Shown: positions 44,106 to 53,042 of the stretch, in pieces
Layout: each line of letters opens with the position of its first letter
How positions within the stretch are numbered: the first letter of the stretch is position 1
Source: Natrinema versiforme
GTDB taxonomy: Archaea; Halobacteriota; Halobacteria; Halobacteriales; Natrialbaceae
DNA: 64,000 nucleotides
Assembly (NCBI RefSeq): GCF_005576615.1
Contig: NZ_CP040330.1
Coordinates: 2,976,001-3,040,000, forward strand
Reading direction: 5' to 3'
Program-made: the position numbers and the translations under genes
The notes under the pieces: generated by a model
What the model saw: the letters and a program-made list of their open reading frames with translations, nothing else
What the model was told of the DNA's origin: nothing
Databases searched by the model: none

Positions 44106-44291
44106 ACCCACTTCTGTGGAGCCGTCCACCCTAAATCCTGTGTCTACGGGCCGGAAGCACGTCGGCTACCGACCCGCGAGGCGTGGGGCCGTCCGACGAT
44201 CCATCGCGGCGGGCCCGGGTCCGCGTCCACCTCGAGCGAACCGACTCGAGATCGGTTCGAGATCGATTCGCCTCGGTTATTTCCCCACCCC

Positions 44292-44299
44292 ATATAAAG
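44292..44299 (+). promoter_or_regulatory. TATA box of the 44361 regulator gene
   Basis: ATATAAAG lies about 66 nt before the ATG; transcription near 44322 would leave a leader with AAGGTG six to eleven bases before the start, so this gene seems to be Shine-Dalgarno led. Confidence 0.5.
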
Positions 44300-44360
44300 A
44301 GCCCTGTATTTATTGGGACTCATTTGGAGGGGGATCGGTCGGTACTAGAAGGTGTAACAG

Positions 44361-44747
44361 ATGTCCGCTACGAACCCTGACGCCCGAAACCGAGGCTGGC
44401 AGAACGACGATCAGATCGACCCGCAGGCCGTCCTCGCCGCGCTCGACGACGGCGCCTGCCGTGCGATTCTCGAGGCGACGGCCGAGGAGTCGCTGACGGC
44501 GACGGAGGTTTCCAAGGAGTGCGACATCCCGATGTCGACGGCCTACCGAAAGGTCGAGATGCTGACCGAGGCCGAACTGGTCGACGAGCAGGTCCGGATC
44601 AACACCTCGGGCAAGCACGCGACCGAGTACCGCAAGAGCTTCGACGACGTGCTCGTCTCCGTCGCTGGCGAGGGGGTCGAAATCGAGATGACCAAACCCG
44701 ACGCCGAGACCGATTCCGGAGCCGCCTACGCCGTTGCCGACGACTGA
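44361..44747 (+). CDS. Winged-helix (ArsR-like) transcription regulator
   Basis: A 128-aa regulator. The region DPQAVLAALDDGACRAILEATAEESLTATEVSKECDIPMSTAYRKVEMLTEAELVDEQVRI is an ArsR-like winged helix with recognition helix MSTAYRKVEML. The last 30 residues are acidic and probably disordered. No metal site. Similar proteins regulate stress or metabolic genes in haloarchaea; target unknown. Confidence 0.87.
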   Translation: MSATNPDARNRGWQNDDQIDPQAVLAALDDGACRAILEATAEESLTATEVSKECDIPMSTAYRKVEMLTEAELVDEQVRINTSGKHATEYRKSFDDVLVSVAGEGVEIEMTKPDAETDSGAAYAVADD

Positions 44748-44906
44748 TTTTCTCAGTGTGTCTGCGAGTCGCGCTACCGACACCGTTCGATTGGACCGAT
44801 AGCGGACCGGACGACGAGAGGTCGATCACCGTCTCTCGAGAGCGACGGCTACCATCGGATTCGGTATCGCACGGCGGTTCGAGAGATAGTCGCGTCTCCG
44901 GATCAG

Positions 44907-45500
44907 CTATGCGAGAACATCGAGCAGGAGCATCGCCGGCTGCGTCTCGGGCGGGTTACCGAGGTCGAGGACGAACGCGGCGATGACGGCGGCGATGATG
45001 ATGACAGCCGGGATGTACAGAATGACGGCGATCACCGCGGCCACGACAGCTTTCCCCGTCGAGATGTCGTGAAATGCAGCGAGTCCCTTGATCTGCAGGT
45101 ACCAGCCGTAGAAGCCGGTGGCCCAGCCGATGACTGGGAGCCACCAGAGCCCGCTACGGATGAGGGTGGGAAACGCGTACGCCTCGAGTGTCAGGGACGC
45201 ACCGCGGCCGCCGAACAGGGAGGCGATAACGTGGGCGACCAGCGCCTCGATAACACCGAAAATCCAAGCGACGATGCCGAAAATCAGCGCCACGACGATG
45301 CCGATTGCCGCGTCCGCCGGCGACGCCAGATTGAATAGCATCACGAGCGCCGCGAACGGCAGCATCGTGGCGAGAAACGAGAGCAGCATAAACGCGAGCG
45401 GATACCCCGCGCCGTGGGTCTCGTCATACTCCGAGAAGAACGTTCCCGGATCTCGAATCATGTAGCCGTTGACACCTTTCCATTGTTTCAGTATACTCAT
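44907..45500 (-). CDS. Yip1 domain membrane protein
   Basis: A 197-aa protein with five hydrophobic helices after a polar head (MSILKQWKGVNGYMIRDPGTFFSEYDE). The RDPGTFF segment followed by paired helices (LIFGIVAWIFGVIEALVAHVIASLFGG) and GWATGFYGWYLQIKGLAAFHDIS is the Yip1 family. AT-rich DNA upstream has TTATAAG centred 25 nt from the start. Role in archaea is not known. Confidence 0.85.
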   Translation of the reverse strand: MSILKQWKGVNGYMIRDPGTFFSEYDETHGAGYPLAFMLLSFLATMLPFAALVMLFNLASPADAAIGIVVALIFGIVAWIFGVIEALVAHVIASLFGGRGASLTLEAYAFPTLIRSGLWWLPVIGWATGFYGWYLQIKGLAAFHDISTGKAVVAAVIAVILYIPAVIIIAAVIAAFVLDLGNPPETQPAMLLLDVLA

Positions 45501-45736
45501 ACAACCAGATATGAGTAGGATTATAAGAATATATCGAAATCATAGATAACTCGTTTAACGGTTTCTCTGAGTTACGAGCCGATATATCTGATACTGTTGG
45601 TAGGAAATGGCAATTACCCACACATATCAATATACTATTCTGATCGATTGGCCATCAGGGTCTTCGGTGACGAATCGCGCCCCGAGAGTCGTTGCGCCGC
45701 CGAAAAGAAGCCGGTCGATAGGGTCGGAAGACTGCG
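45501..45736. promoter_or_regulatory. AT-rich gap, Yip1 promoter and AOR gene end
   Basis: Positions 45501-45650 are far AT-richer than the surroundings and hold TTATAAG (45521-45527) for the minus-strand Yip1 gene. The remainder to 45736 has no supported gene. Confidence 0.45.
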
Positions 45737-47662
45737 CTAGTCGTCGCTCGAGACCGCCGCGCCGCCGCTGCTGCTGACGCCGGTGCCGGGGCCGAGGTCG
45801 ATCCCGAGTTCGTCGAGTTTCTCGTCGGGGACGACACCGTCGACCCAGCCGCGGTGGTCGTAGTATTCTGCTTTCATCTCCTCGAGTTCGCAGTACTCGC
45901 CCTCGCTTGCGCCCTGTCCGCGGATGCCGTCCTCGAGGAAGCGCTCGGGCAGCGAGTCGTCGCTGCCGTCGAAGCCGTTGAGGTTGTTGTAGTAGCGCTC
46001 CAAGTTGTAGATCCGCTCGCCGGCCTCGAGGAGTTCGTCTTCGGTGACGTCGCGGCCGGTCATGCCGTTGTACTGCAGGACGTACTCCTCGATGCCTTCG
46101 GCGAAGGCGTTGAACTTGCAGATGTCGAAGGAGTCCGAGATCGCGTGGAGGTCCTGGAACTGGGCGGTGAGTTCGCCTTTCCCTTCGTGCTCGTAGGGAT
46201 CGACCTTCTCGGGGATGCCCAGAATTTCGGCCGCGGGGGTGTATCCCCGCAGGTGGCAGGCCCCGCGGTTCGAGGTGGCGTACCCGATGCCCATCCCCTT
46301 CAGACAGCGCGGGTCGTAGGCCGCGATCGTCTGGCCCTTGACCGCGAGCGAGTTCTCGTGGGCCTCCTTGCGGTCGGCGACTCGGCGCGGCCCCTCGGCC
46401 AGCAGATCCGCGAGGTCGTCCTCGCGGTAGGCCATCCGCTCGATCATGTCGACCATCGTCTCGGCGTCGCCCCACTCCAACTCGCCGACGCCCTCGAGTT
46501 TGCCCTCCTCGGTCATCTCCATGGCCATCGCCATCATGTTGCCCGCGTCGATGGTGTCGACGCCCATGTCGTTACAGCGGTCGATCATGAGGGCGACGGC
46601 GTCGCGGTCGGTGTGGCCGGAGTTCGGGCCGAGCGCGTACGCTGATTCGTACTCGTAGGACTCGGTCCGGACGTTCATCTCCTCGCCCTTGTGCATCTTC
46701 GTCACTTCGACTTCCTTCTTGCAGGCGACCGGACAGGAGTGACAGGTCGGCTCGTCGACGAGGATGTTCTCGCGGACGTTCTCGCCGGAGACGCGCTCGG
46801 CGTCGACGTCGACGCCCTCCGCGTCGCGCATGCTTTCGGTCGAGGTGTATCGGCCGTTCTTGGTCGGGAGGCCGTCCATCTCCTCGCCGATGTTCATCAG
46901 GACGTTGGTGCCGTACATCGAGAGGCCGCCCTCGTTGGGCGCGGTGACCTCCGACTCCTGAATCGCCTGCATCGCCTGCTGGTGGCCCTCCTTGAAGGTC
47001 TCCGGATCCGCCGGCTTGGGCATCTTCGTCGTCGACTTGACGACGACCGCCTTGAGGTTCTTCGAGCCCATCACACAGCCCGTGCCGCCGCGGCCGGAGG
47101 CCCGGTCGTCCTCGTTCATGATGGAGGCGAACTTGACCTCGTTCTCGCCACCGGGGCCGATCCCCATGATGCTGAGGTTCTTGCCGTAGGAGCCCTCGAC
47201 CTCCTCTTCGATCGCGTCGCGCGTGTCGTGGAATCCCTCTCCCCAGAGGTGGGAGGCGTCCCGCAGTTCGACCTCGCCGTCCTCGACGACGGCGTAGACC
47301 GGCTCGTCGGCCTCCCCCTCGAACAGCAGCCCGTCGAAGCCGGACCACTTGAGCCGAGCGCCCGACCAGCCGCCGTGGTGACTGTCCGTGACGGTGCCGG
47401 TCAGCGGCGACTTCGTACAGATGGCGATCCGGCCGCTCATCGTTACCTGCGTGCCTGACAGCGGCCCGTTCATGAACGCAAGCAGGTTATCGGGTCCGAG
47501 CGGATCGACGTCCGGTCCCTGTTCGAAGACGTACTTTACCCCGAGTCCCCGCGCACCGATATACTGCTTCGCGTCCTCGTCGCCGATCGACTCGTACGCG
47601 ACCTCCCCGTCCGAGAGATCGATGCGGGCGACCCTGTCTTGAAATCCGCCGAGTTCAGTCAT
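45737..47662 (-). CDS. Aldehyde:ferredoxin oxidoreductase family protein
   Basis: A 641-aa tungsto/molybdopterin enzyme oxidising aldehydes to acids with ferredoxin. The N-terminal cofactor region has GARGLGVKYVFEQ and MSGRIAICTKSPLTGTVTDSHHGG; SSxxGRGG-type text is DRASGRGGTGCVMGSKNLKAV. The 4Fe-4S ligands are in CHSCPVACKK with a later Cys in SFDICKF. The C-terminus is acidic with a Gly/Ser/Ala tail. Length is typical. It has no MoaD gene directly attached; SAMP1 at 40005 could supply cofactor sulfur. Substrate unknown. Confidence 0.92.
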   Translation of the reverse strand: MTELGGFQDRVARIDLSDGEVAYESIGDEDAKQYIGARGLGVKYVFEQGPDVDPLGPDNLLAFMNGPLSGTQVTMSGRIAICTKSPLTGTVTDSHHGGWSGARLKWSGFDGLLFEGEADEPVYAVVEDGEVELRDASHLWGEGFHDTRDAIEEEVEGSYGKNLSIMGIGPGGENEVKFASIMNEDDRASGRGGTGCVMGSKNLKAVVVKSTTKMPKPADPETFKEGHQQAMQAIQESEVTAPNEGGLSMYGTNVLMNIGEEMDGLPTKNGRYTSTESMRDAEGVDVDAERVSGENVRENILVDEPTCHSCPVACKKEVEVTKMHKGEEMNVRTESYEYESAYALGPNSGHTDRDAVALMIDRCNDMGVDTIDAGNMMAMAMEMTEEGKLEGVGELEWGDAETMVDMIERMAYREDDLADLLAEGPRRVADRKEAHENSLAVKGQTIAAYDPRCLKGMGIGYATSNRGACHLRGYTPAAEILGIPEKVDPYEHEGKGELTAQFQDLHAISDSFDICKFNAFAEGIEEYVLQYNGMTGRDVTEDELLEAGERIYNLERYYNNLNGFDGSDDSLPERFLEDGIRGQGASEGEYCELEEMKAEYYDHRGWVDGVVPDEKLDELGIDLGPGTGVSSSGGAAVSSDD

Positions 47663-47945
47663 GGTAACCGTTCGTTCTTGTATACGACCTCCAGCGTGTT
47701 AGTCGTTCTCTACCGATCGTAACCAGAACCGGTTATGCGGGCGGAAAATCAGTCGCTCTGCGTATCGCTCGAGGGAGGCGACGGTGACTCGAGACGGACA
47801 ATCGGGAGCGCTGGCAAGAACTGCGGAAACGTAACCGTCAGAGATCACGCCGTTCGACGGGGCGGCGAAAACCGAGGCGAACCGGCCGCTGTGCCATCCG
47901 GAGGGTCCGACTCGAACGGCGCGACGCCGGCGGGGACTCGCCGGA

Positions 47946-48131
47946 TTATAACAGCAGTGCGACCACCGCGAGAATGATGAAGATCAGCACGAAGATCCGC
48001 GCGATCTCCATCGAGATGCCGGCGACGCCGCGAGCGCCGACGGCGGCGGCGACGATCGCGAGGACGAAGAAGATGATCGCCCAGTACAGGAACCCACCGC
48101 CGGTCTGAAGCGGAGCTGCGAACGGGAGCAT
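47946..48131 (-). CDS. DUF1328 family small membrane protein
   Basis: A 61-aa protein with two membrane helices: FLYWAIIFFVLAIVAAAVGARGVAG and IARIFVLIFIILAVVALLL. The WAIIFFVLAIVAA...FG/RGVAG pattern is DUF1328 (YtjA-like). Met10 of the longest frame is the usual start MLPFAAPLQTGGG. Function unknown. Confidence 0.85.
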   Translation of the reverse strand: MLPFAAPLQTGGGFLYWAIIFFVLAIVAAAVGARGVAGISMEIARIFVLIFIILAVVALLL

Positions 48132-48233
48132 AGGAACGGCTCCCACGACGACCCACATAAATCTCGGCGACCGTCCGCAGGGCTAAGCTGCGGCTACAGG
48201 TTCCGTCCCGTGACTGTCATCGAAAACCGGCGG

Positions 48234-50129
48234 CTACGCGTCCCCGAAGAAGGCCCGACACAGTTTCGCCTCGGCCGTCCGCAGGTGCTCGTGGAAGGTC
48301 GGCCGCGAGACGCCCATCGACTGGGCGAGTTCCTCGCCGGTCGTCGGTCGGGGCCACTCGAAGTAGCCGCCGAGGTAGGCCCGCTGGAGCGCGCCGAACT
48401 GCCGATCGGTCAGCGACTTCTCGAGTCGGGCGGCGAACTCCTGTCGGGTTTCGCCCTCGCGTTCGCGCTGTTGGAAGGAGACGATGTCGGTTCCGTCGTA
48501 GCGGTCCTCGACGGCCTCGACGACCGAGCGGACGTTCGCCGAGCGGGGGATCTCGAGGGTGACGCGGGCGCGTCCGGCTTCGCTCTCGATCGTCCGCGTG
48601 CGGGCGCCGCGCCCGGAGAGCCAGCCGACGAGGTCGTCCGCGCTCGTCAGTTCGATGAGACAGCCCTCGTCGCGTTCGATGATGACCCGGCAGTCCACGT
48701 CGGGAAGGTCGGCGGCAGCGGCGGCGACATCGTCCGCGCTCGCGCCGCTGACCGTAAACAGCGATGCCGTCTCGTCGTCGGATCGGTGGACCGAGCGGCG
48801 GTACTCGAGCCGGCAGTCCGCCGTGGCGGAGAGCGCTACGGGTGCGAGGTCGCGGTCGGTCAACTCGAGTTCGACGGCGACGACGGCGTCGGTCGCGAGC
48901 ACGCGGCTCGTCTCGCGGGCGTTGATGCCGCTCGCGACCGCGCGGGCGAGCGCGGAGAGGATCACCGTTTCGCGGTCGTCGGCGGCGCGATCCCGATCCG
49001 TCCGAACCGTCACGACGCCGTACTCGATGCCGTTGTACGAGAGCGGCAACGCGGCGCGGGTCGTTCCGCCGACGGTGTCGACGGCGGGCTCGTTCGTCGC
49101 GACCGCCTCGGCAGCGGGATGGTCGGTTCCGGCCTCGAGTCGCTCGCGCTCCGGACCGTCCCCGGCCTGCGAGCGGATTTCGATCGTCCCGGTCGCGGGG
49201 TTTCGGTCGCCGATCCACGCCCCGTCGTCGGCGTCTTCGGCGGCGATCCGCTCGCAGACCTCGCGCTCGAGGTCCGAGCGGTCGGTCGATCCGGCGACGG
49301 CGGCGGTGACGTCCTGAATCAGTCCCTCGACGCGATCGAGGATGTACTCGAGTTCCTCGGTTCGGCGCTCGAGCGCGAGTTCGGCCTCCTTGCGCGAGGT
49401 CACGTCGTTCTGAAAGCCGACGTAGTTGGTCACGCGGCCGTCCTCGTCCCGGACGGGAGCGATCGTCACCTCGTTCCAGAACTCGGTGCCGTCCTCGCGG
49501 TAGTTCTTGAGTTCGACGGTGGTGGGCCTGTTCTCGTCGATCGCCGCCGCCATCTCCGCGATGATGTCCTCGTTCGAGTCGGGTCCCTGGAGGAACCGAC
49601 AGTTCCGACCGACGACGTCGTCGTACGCGTAGCCGGTGATCTCCTCGTAGGCCTCGTTGATGTACACGAGCGGATTGTCCTCGCGGTCGGGATCGGAGAT
49701 AGTGATCCCGACGGGCGCTTCCTCGAGCGCGCGGTCTTTTACCAGCCGGTCGCTCGAGCCCGACGGCGAGCCGGTCGCGCCGTCGGCATGGATCTCGGAG
49801 CCGTCGCGGTCGAACGTGATCGTCGCGCCGTTCGCGCCGCGATGGAGACGAACGCTCCCCCGATCACCGTCGAAGTCGACGCGTCGGGCGGTGCCGACGG
49901 TCGTTTCGTCGATGGCCCCCGCGAGCCGATCCCAGCGCGCACCGAGCGCGGTCGCCGCGTCGCGGTCGGCGTCGCCGAGGTCGAACGCGTCGCGGGCGGC
50001 CTCGTTCGCGTACGTGATCGTCCCCTCGACGACCGCCACGACCGGATCGACGACGTACTCGAGTGCGCGGACGGCCGCCGCGGGGTCGTCGACGGCGTCG
50101 TCGCCGTGCTCCGTGTCGGCATCGTCCAT
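48234..50129 (-). CDS. LOV-GAF-HTH_10 regulator (Bat-like, blue-light sensor candidate)
   Basis: A 631-aa regulator starting MDDADTEHGDDAVDDP. Domain order: PAS (about 18-115); LOV-type PAS (133-245) with the flavin-binding motif GRNCRFLQ in which Cys177 would form the photo-adduct, plus KNYREDGTEFWNE and VTNYVGFQNDV; GAF-like domain (280-410); Bat-type region; HTH_10 (about 575-630, LTDRQFGALQRAYLGGYFEWPRPTTGEELAQSMGV). This predicts a light- or redox-sensing transcription factor. No opsin gene is in the window. Confidence 0.92.
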   Translation of the reverse strand: MDDADTEHGDDAVDDPAAAVRALEYVVDPVVAVVEGTITYANEAARDAFDLGDADRDAATALGARWDRLAGAIDETTVGTARRVDFDGDRGSVRLHRGANGATITFDRDGSEIHADGATGSPSGSSDRLVKDRALEEAPVGITISDPDREDNPLVYINEAYEEITGYAYDDVVGRNCRFLQGPDSNEDIIAEMAAAIDENRPTTVELKNYREDGTEFWNEVTIAPVRDEDGRVTNYVGFQNDVTSRKEAELALERRTEELEYILDRVEGLIQDVTAAVAGSTDRSDLEREVCERIAAEDADDGAWIGDRNPATGTIEIRSQAGDGPERERLEAGTDHPAAEAVATNEPAVDTVGGTTRAALPLSYNGIEYGVVTVRTDRDRAADDRETVILSALARAVASGINARETSRVLATDAVVAVELELTDRDLAPVALSATADCRLEYRRSVHRSDDETASLFTVSGASADDVAAAAADLPDVDCRVIIERDEGCLIELTSADDLVGWLSGRGARTRTIESEAGRARVTLEIPRSANVRSVVEAVEDRYDGTDIVSFQQREREGETRQEFAARLEKSLTDRQFGALQRAYLGGYFEWPRPTTGEELAQSMGVSRPTFHEHLRTAEAKLCRAFFGDA

Positions 50130-50207
50130 AGTTCGTCCTACGGACGGCTCCCTAAGAACCGTTGTGATCGGAAGACCGGGCGACCCTCGGTTCGGCAAGC
50201 TAGGTTG

Positions 50208-50236
50208 TTATATAGTACCACGGTGTATGTGCACAT
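50208..50236 (+). promoter_or_regulatory. TATA box and palindrome before the 50237 gene
   Basis: TTATATAG (50208-50215) is centred 26 nt from ATG 50237, so the message is probably leaderless. A perfect palindrome ATGTGCACAT (50227-50236) abuts the start and could bind a regulator. Confidence 0.5.
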
Positions 50237-50428
50237 ATGTCAGTACATCGATCGCCGTTCGAGCGACTGCGGGAGAAGTTCGACGAGTCGGAACTGCGGT
50301 GTCCGGCGTGCGGCTACGTCGACACCGACGGCGGCTGGCGCGTGACCACGACGGGCGGACGGGTCCGCTACCAGTTCGTCTGTCCGACCTGTGACGCCGT
50401 CGAGACGCGGGAACTCCGACTCGAATAG
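50237..50428 (+). CDS. Small zinc-ribbon protein, 63 aa
   Basis: It starts MSVHRSPFERLREKFDESEL and carries CPACGYVD and VCPTCDAVE, a zinc ribbon of two CPxC knuckles with strands between. It belongs to a widespread haloarchaeal microprotein type. Divergent from the LOV regulator. Function unknown. Confidence 0.75.
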   Translation: MSVHRSPFERLREKFDESELRCPACGYVDTDGGWRVTTTGGRVRYQFVCPTCDAVETRELRLE

Positions 50429-50871
50429 CCCGCGGGGGGTGCTCCGACGCAGTTTCGAGCGACCGACGAGCTATCGCGTTCGACACCGAGAGCCACCGTC
50501 TCTCTTCTTCCAGCCGCCCGTATCGGCGGGCTCGAATCGATCGCCACCCGAACGAGTCCGGGCCTCGAGCCTCGCGTTCTCTTTCGGGGCGGAAATAGAT
50601 GCTTTTCGCCGCTCGAGAGCGGTAACGGGCCGCTGAGACGAGCGCTTCGAGATGACGTGTGACCCAGTTACTCGTGACACGGGGACTACGCGCCGATACC
50701 GGTGTGGGTCGCAGAGCGGGATCGCGGCGGTTGCACACTGATCGCAGCGCAACGTCCAATACTGGATCGGCCGCGAACGGTTTTCCTCGAGTCCACAACG
50801 GCGGTTTTCTCCGCAATAATGTCGTAACAGTCTCCCCGTTTTAGCCGCGCGACGGCCGTACCTCGGCGCGT
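50429..50871. other. Intergenic stretch upstream of acidic protein B
   Basis: About 440 bp. The last 70 bp hold the shared 44-nt upstream element (50803-50846). The rest has no frame with coding character; TTTTCCTCGA and TTTTCTCCGC (50780-50813) form a loose direct repeat. Confidence 0.5.
50803..50846 (+). promoter_or_regulatory. Upstream element shared by the two acidic-protein paralogs (copy B)
   Basis: The sequence runs from GGTTTTCTCCG through ATAAT and GTAACAGTC to CGTTTTAGCC and ends 25 nt before ATG 50872. It matches 20230-20273 (minus strand) at 37 of 44 positions with nearly the same spacing to the start. The CGTTTTAGCC end occupies the TATA position. Confidence 0.7.
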
Positions 50872-52101
50872 ATGGTTTCACGACCGCGAACTATCGGTGT
50901 CGCGTTCGTCGCGGTGCTGGTCGCGCTTTCGGGGGGTCCCGCCCTCGTCGGCGGAGCGACCACGGCCGCGACCGACGACACCGGAGACATGAGCGATGCG
51001 AGCGCAACGCTGGAGAACGTACAGGTCGAGACGCTCGAACTCGAGAACCTCACGATTCAGAACGTCACGATCGAGGAACTCAACGCCGGGCAGTTGGATA
51101 TTCAAGACAGCGAGGAACTCGAGGACGAACTGAACGAGACGGAGGACAACGAGTCCGCGGATACCGAATCCGCTGAGAACGAGTCCACGGACAACGAATC
51201 CGCGGCGGGCGACAACGAGTCCGCGGATACCGAATCCGCTGAGAACGAGTCCACGGACAACGAATCCGCGGACACCGAGGTCACGATTTCGAACGTCGGC
51301 CTCGAGTCGCTCGTCCTCGAGAACGTCTCGATCGACGACCTCGGGACGGACGGCGGCATGGACGGTGCAAACGAGAGCGACGATGGCGATAACGAGAGCG
51401 ACGCCGACGGGAACGAATCGTCGTCCGATATCGAGCAACTGATCGGCGAGGACGCCGACAACGCGACGGTCCAGAACATGACAATCGAGTCCATGAACAC
51501 CGATCAGTTGACGATCGAGGACCTCACCGTCGACGAAGACGAAGGGGGCATCCTCTCGGGTATCTCCGACTTCATCGGCGGACTGTTCGGCGACGGTGAC
51601 GGCGGTGATGGTGACGGCGGCGACGGCGAAACGAACGAGAGCGACTCCGACAACGCCAGCTCCGAAGCGATCGAGTCCCTGACCATCGAGGAGTTCGATC
51701 TCGACGAGCTCACGTTCGAATCGATGACCGTCGGTACCCTCGAGAGCCAAGAGGGTGGTACCGAGACGGGTGACGTGAACGCGGCGGCCGACAACGAAAC
51801 CGCCGATAACGAGACCGGCGAAGACGCCAACGCGACCGACGAGAACGAAACCGACGGCGGCAACGAGACCGCCGCGGACGGTGCGATGAACGAAACTGCT
51901 GCCGACACCGACGGCGAGACGATCTCGTCGCTCTCCGGCGGGACGATGACCGTCGAAAACGGCAACGCGGACACCGTTACTCTCGGCGAAACGGAGGGAC
52001 TCACGGAATCGCTCGAGCAACAGCAGACCGACGGCAACGAGTCGACAAACGAGAGCGCGAACGAGACCGGGAACGAAACCGGAAACGAGAGCGACGGCTG
52101 A
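50872..52101 (+). CDS. Secreted acidic protein with five period-5 blocks (paralog B)
   Basis: A 409-aa exported protein beginning MVSRPRTIGVAFVAVLVALS, nearly identical over the signal peptide to the 18837-20204 protein. Five pentad blocks follow in the same order: LENVQ VETLE LENLT IQNVT IEELN; ISNVG LESLV LENVS; VQNMT IESMN TDQLT IEDLT; IESLT IEEFD LDELT FESMT; and ISSLS GGTMT. Linkers are Asn/Glu/Asp-rich with many NES and NET sequons. A Gly/Asp-rich insert with a hydrophobic patch (ILSGISDFIGGLFG) is unique to B. It ends ETGNETGNESDG without an anchor. Confidence 0.85.
   Translation: MVSRPRTIGVAFVAVLVALSGGPALVGGATTAATDDTGDMSDASATLENVQVETLELENLTIQNVTIEELNAGQLDIQDSEELEDELNETEDNESADTESAENESTDNESAAGDNESADTESAENESTDNESADTEVTISNVGLESLVLENVSIDDLGTDGGMDGANESDDGDNESDADGNESSSDIEQLIGEDADNATVQNMTIESMNTDQLTIEDLTVDEDEGGILSGISDFIGGLFGDGDGGDGDGGDGETNESDSDNASSEAIESLTIEEFDLDELTFESMTVGTLESQEGGTETGDVNAAADNETADNETGEDANATDENETDGGNETAADGAMNETAADTDGETISSLSGGTMTVENGNADTVTLGETEGLTESLEQQQTDGNESTNESANETGNETGNESDG
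51145..51271 (+). repeat. Perfect 61-bp tandem duplication, 66-bp spacing
   Basis: The 61 bases at 51145-51205 recur exactly at 51211-51271. The period is 22 codons, so the frame is kept and the acidic linker is lengthened by one unit. Perfect identity in a coding region suggests a recent duplication. Confidence 0.85.
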
Positions 52102-52276
52102 ATGTCGAGTCGCGCACTCGGTTGATCGAACCGAGACGACCCGCGAGACACGCCGCTTTCGACACCGTCGTCGAATACCGGCTCCGTTTTTTCACGCCGC
52201 TCGAGTTCCCGTCAGCGATCGGTATCGGTGGCGGGAACCGGCACGCGGATCGCGTCGCGGTTGGGGAGAGTCGACC

Positions 52277-52846
52277 TCACTTTCCGTCCGGGCCGCTGCC
52301 CTCGTCGAACAGCCGGTAGTACGAGAGGGCGAGTACCGTCCGGCCGTCGCGGATCTCGCCGTCGGCCACCGCGTCAGTCAACTCCTTGAGCGAGCGCTCG
52401 GTCACGCGAATGCTCTCGTTGTGATCGAGTCGCTGTTCGGCCGTCGGCCGGCAGCCCTCGGCGACGAAGAAGTGTAAGACGGCGTCGGCGATGCCGTTGG
52501 CCGGTTCGACGGTCGTCAGCGGCTCGAGGCGTTCGGCCTCGTGGCCGGTCTCCTCGGCGAGTTCACGGCGCGCCGACGCCTCGAGGTCGTCGTCCTCGGG
52601 TTCGACGCCGCCGACGGGGAGGCCGTGGCTGATCCGCGAGACAGCCTGTCGCCACTCTTCGATGCAGACGACGTCGCCCTCGGGCGTAAACGGCAGGACG
52701 CAGACGCTCGCCGGTTCCGAGAGGTAGTCGAACTCGGTTTCGGTCCCGTCGGGCAGTCGAACGGACTCGTTAATGACATCGAAACCCGGACAGGAGTAGG
52801 CTACCCGGCGCTCGCGCGTCTCCCAAGCGAGTGGATCGGTTGGCAT
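52277..52846 (-). CDS. Nudix hydrolase (ADP-ribose pyrophosphatase type)
   Basis: A 189-aa protein starting MPTDPLAWETRERRVAYSCPG. The Nudix box is GVEPEDDDLEASARRELAEETG: the first conserved Glu is Asp while the core REL-x-EE-x-G is intact. FRDEVRLPDGT-type strands and VVCIEEWRQAVSRISHGLPVGG are as in ADP-sugar pyrophosphatases. It likely hydrolyses nucleoside diphosphate sugars such as ADP-ribose; substrate not proven. Confidence 0.88.
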   Translation of the reverse strand: MPTDPLAWETRERRVAYSCPGFDVINESVRLPDGTETEFDYLSEPASVCVLPFTPEGDVVCIEEWRQAVSRISHGLPVGGVEPEDDDLEASARRELAEETGHEAERLEPLTTVEPANGIADAVLHFFVAEGCRPTAEQRLDHNESIRVTERSLKELTDAVADGEIRDGRTVLALSYYRLFDEGSGPDGK

Positions 52847-53029
52847 AGCGGCCGGTACGGCGGTGCGCGTCAAAAACGCCGCGTCACGCAGTGCCCGCAC
52901 GTCTCGGTGATAAGCCCCCGCGTTCCGCCGAGTGTGTCGCCCGTCAGCGGTCCTACGCGGTGCGTTCTCGGTCTCGCCGGAGACGTACCAGCTCTATAAC
53001 AAAGCCACAACACCGTGAACGTCGTCACT

Positions 53030-53038
53030 CAGAGGGTG
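53030..53038 (+). promoter_or_regulatory. Shine-Dalgarno of the PadR-like gene
   Basis: GAGGGTGAT is a good anti-SD match four bases before ATG 53043. A TATAA run near 52994 lies far enough upstream for a leadered transcript. Confidence 0.45.
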
Positions 53039-53042
53039 ATCC

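Noticed and set aside
50471-50881. Antisense frame KTGRLLRHYCGEN similar to KTRRLLQDYLGEN near 20250
   Set aside because: The peptide likeness follows from the conserved 44-nt upstream element; the surrounding residues do not match, so I read it as promoter conservation rather than a gene.
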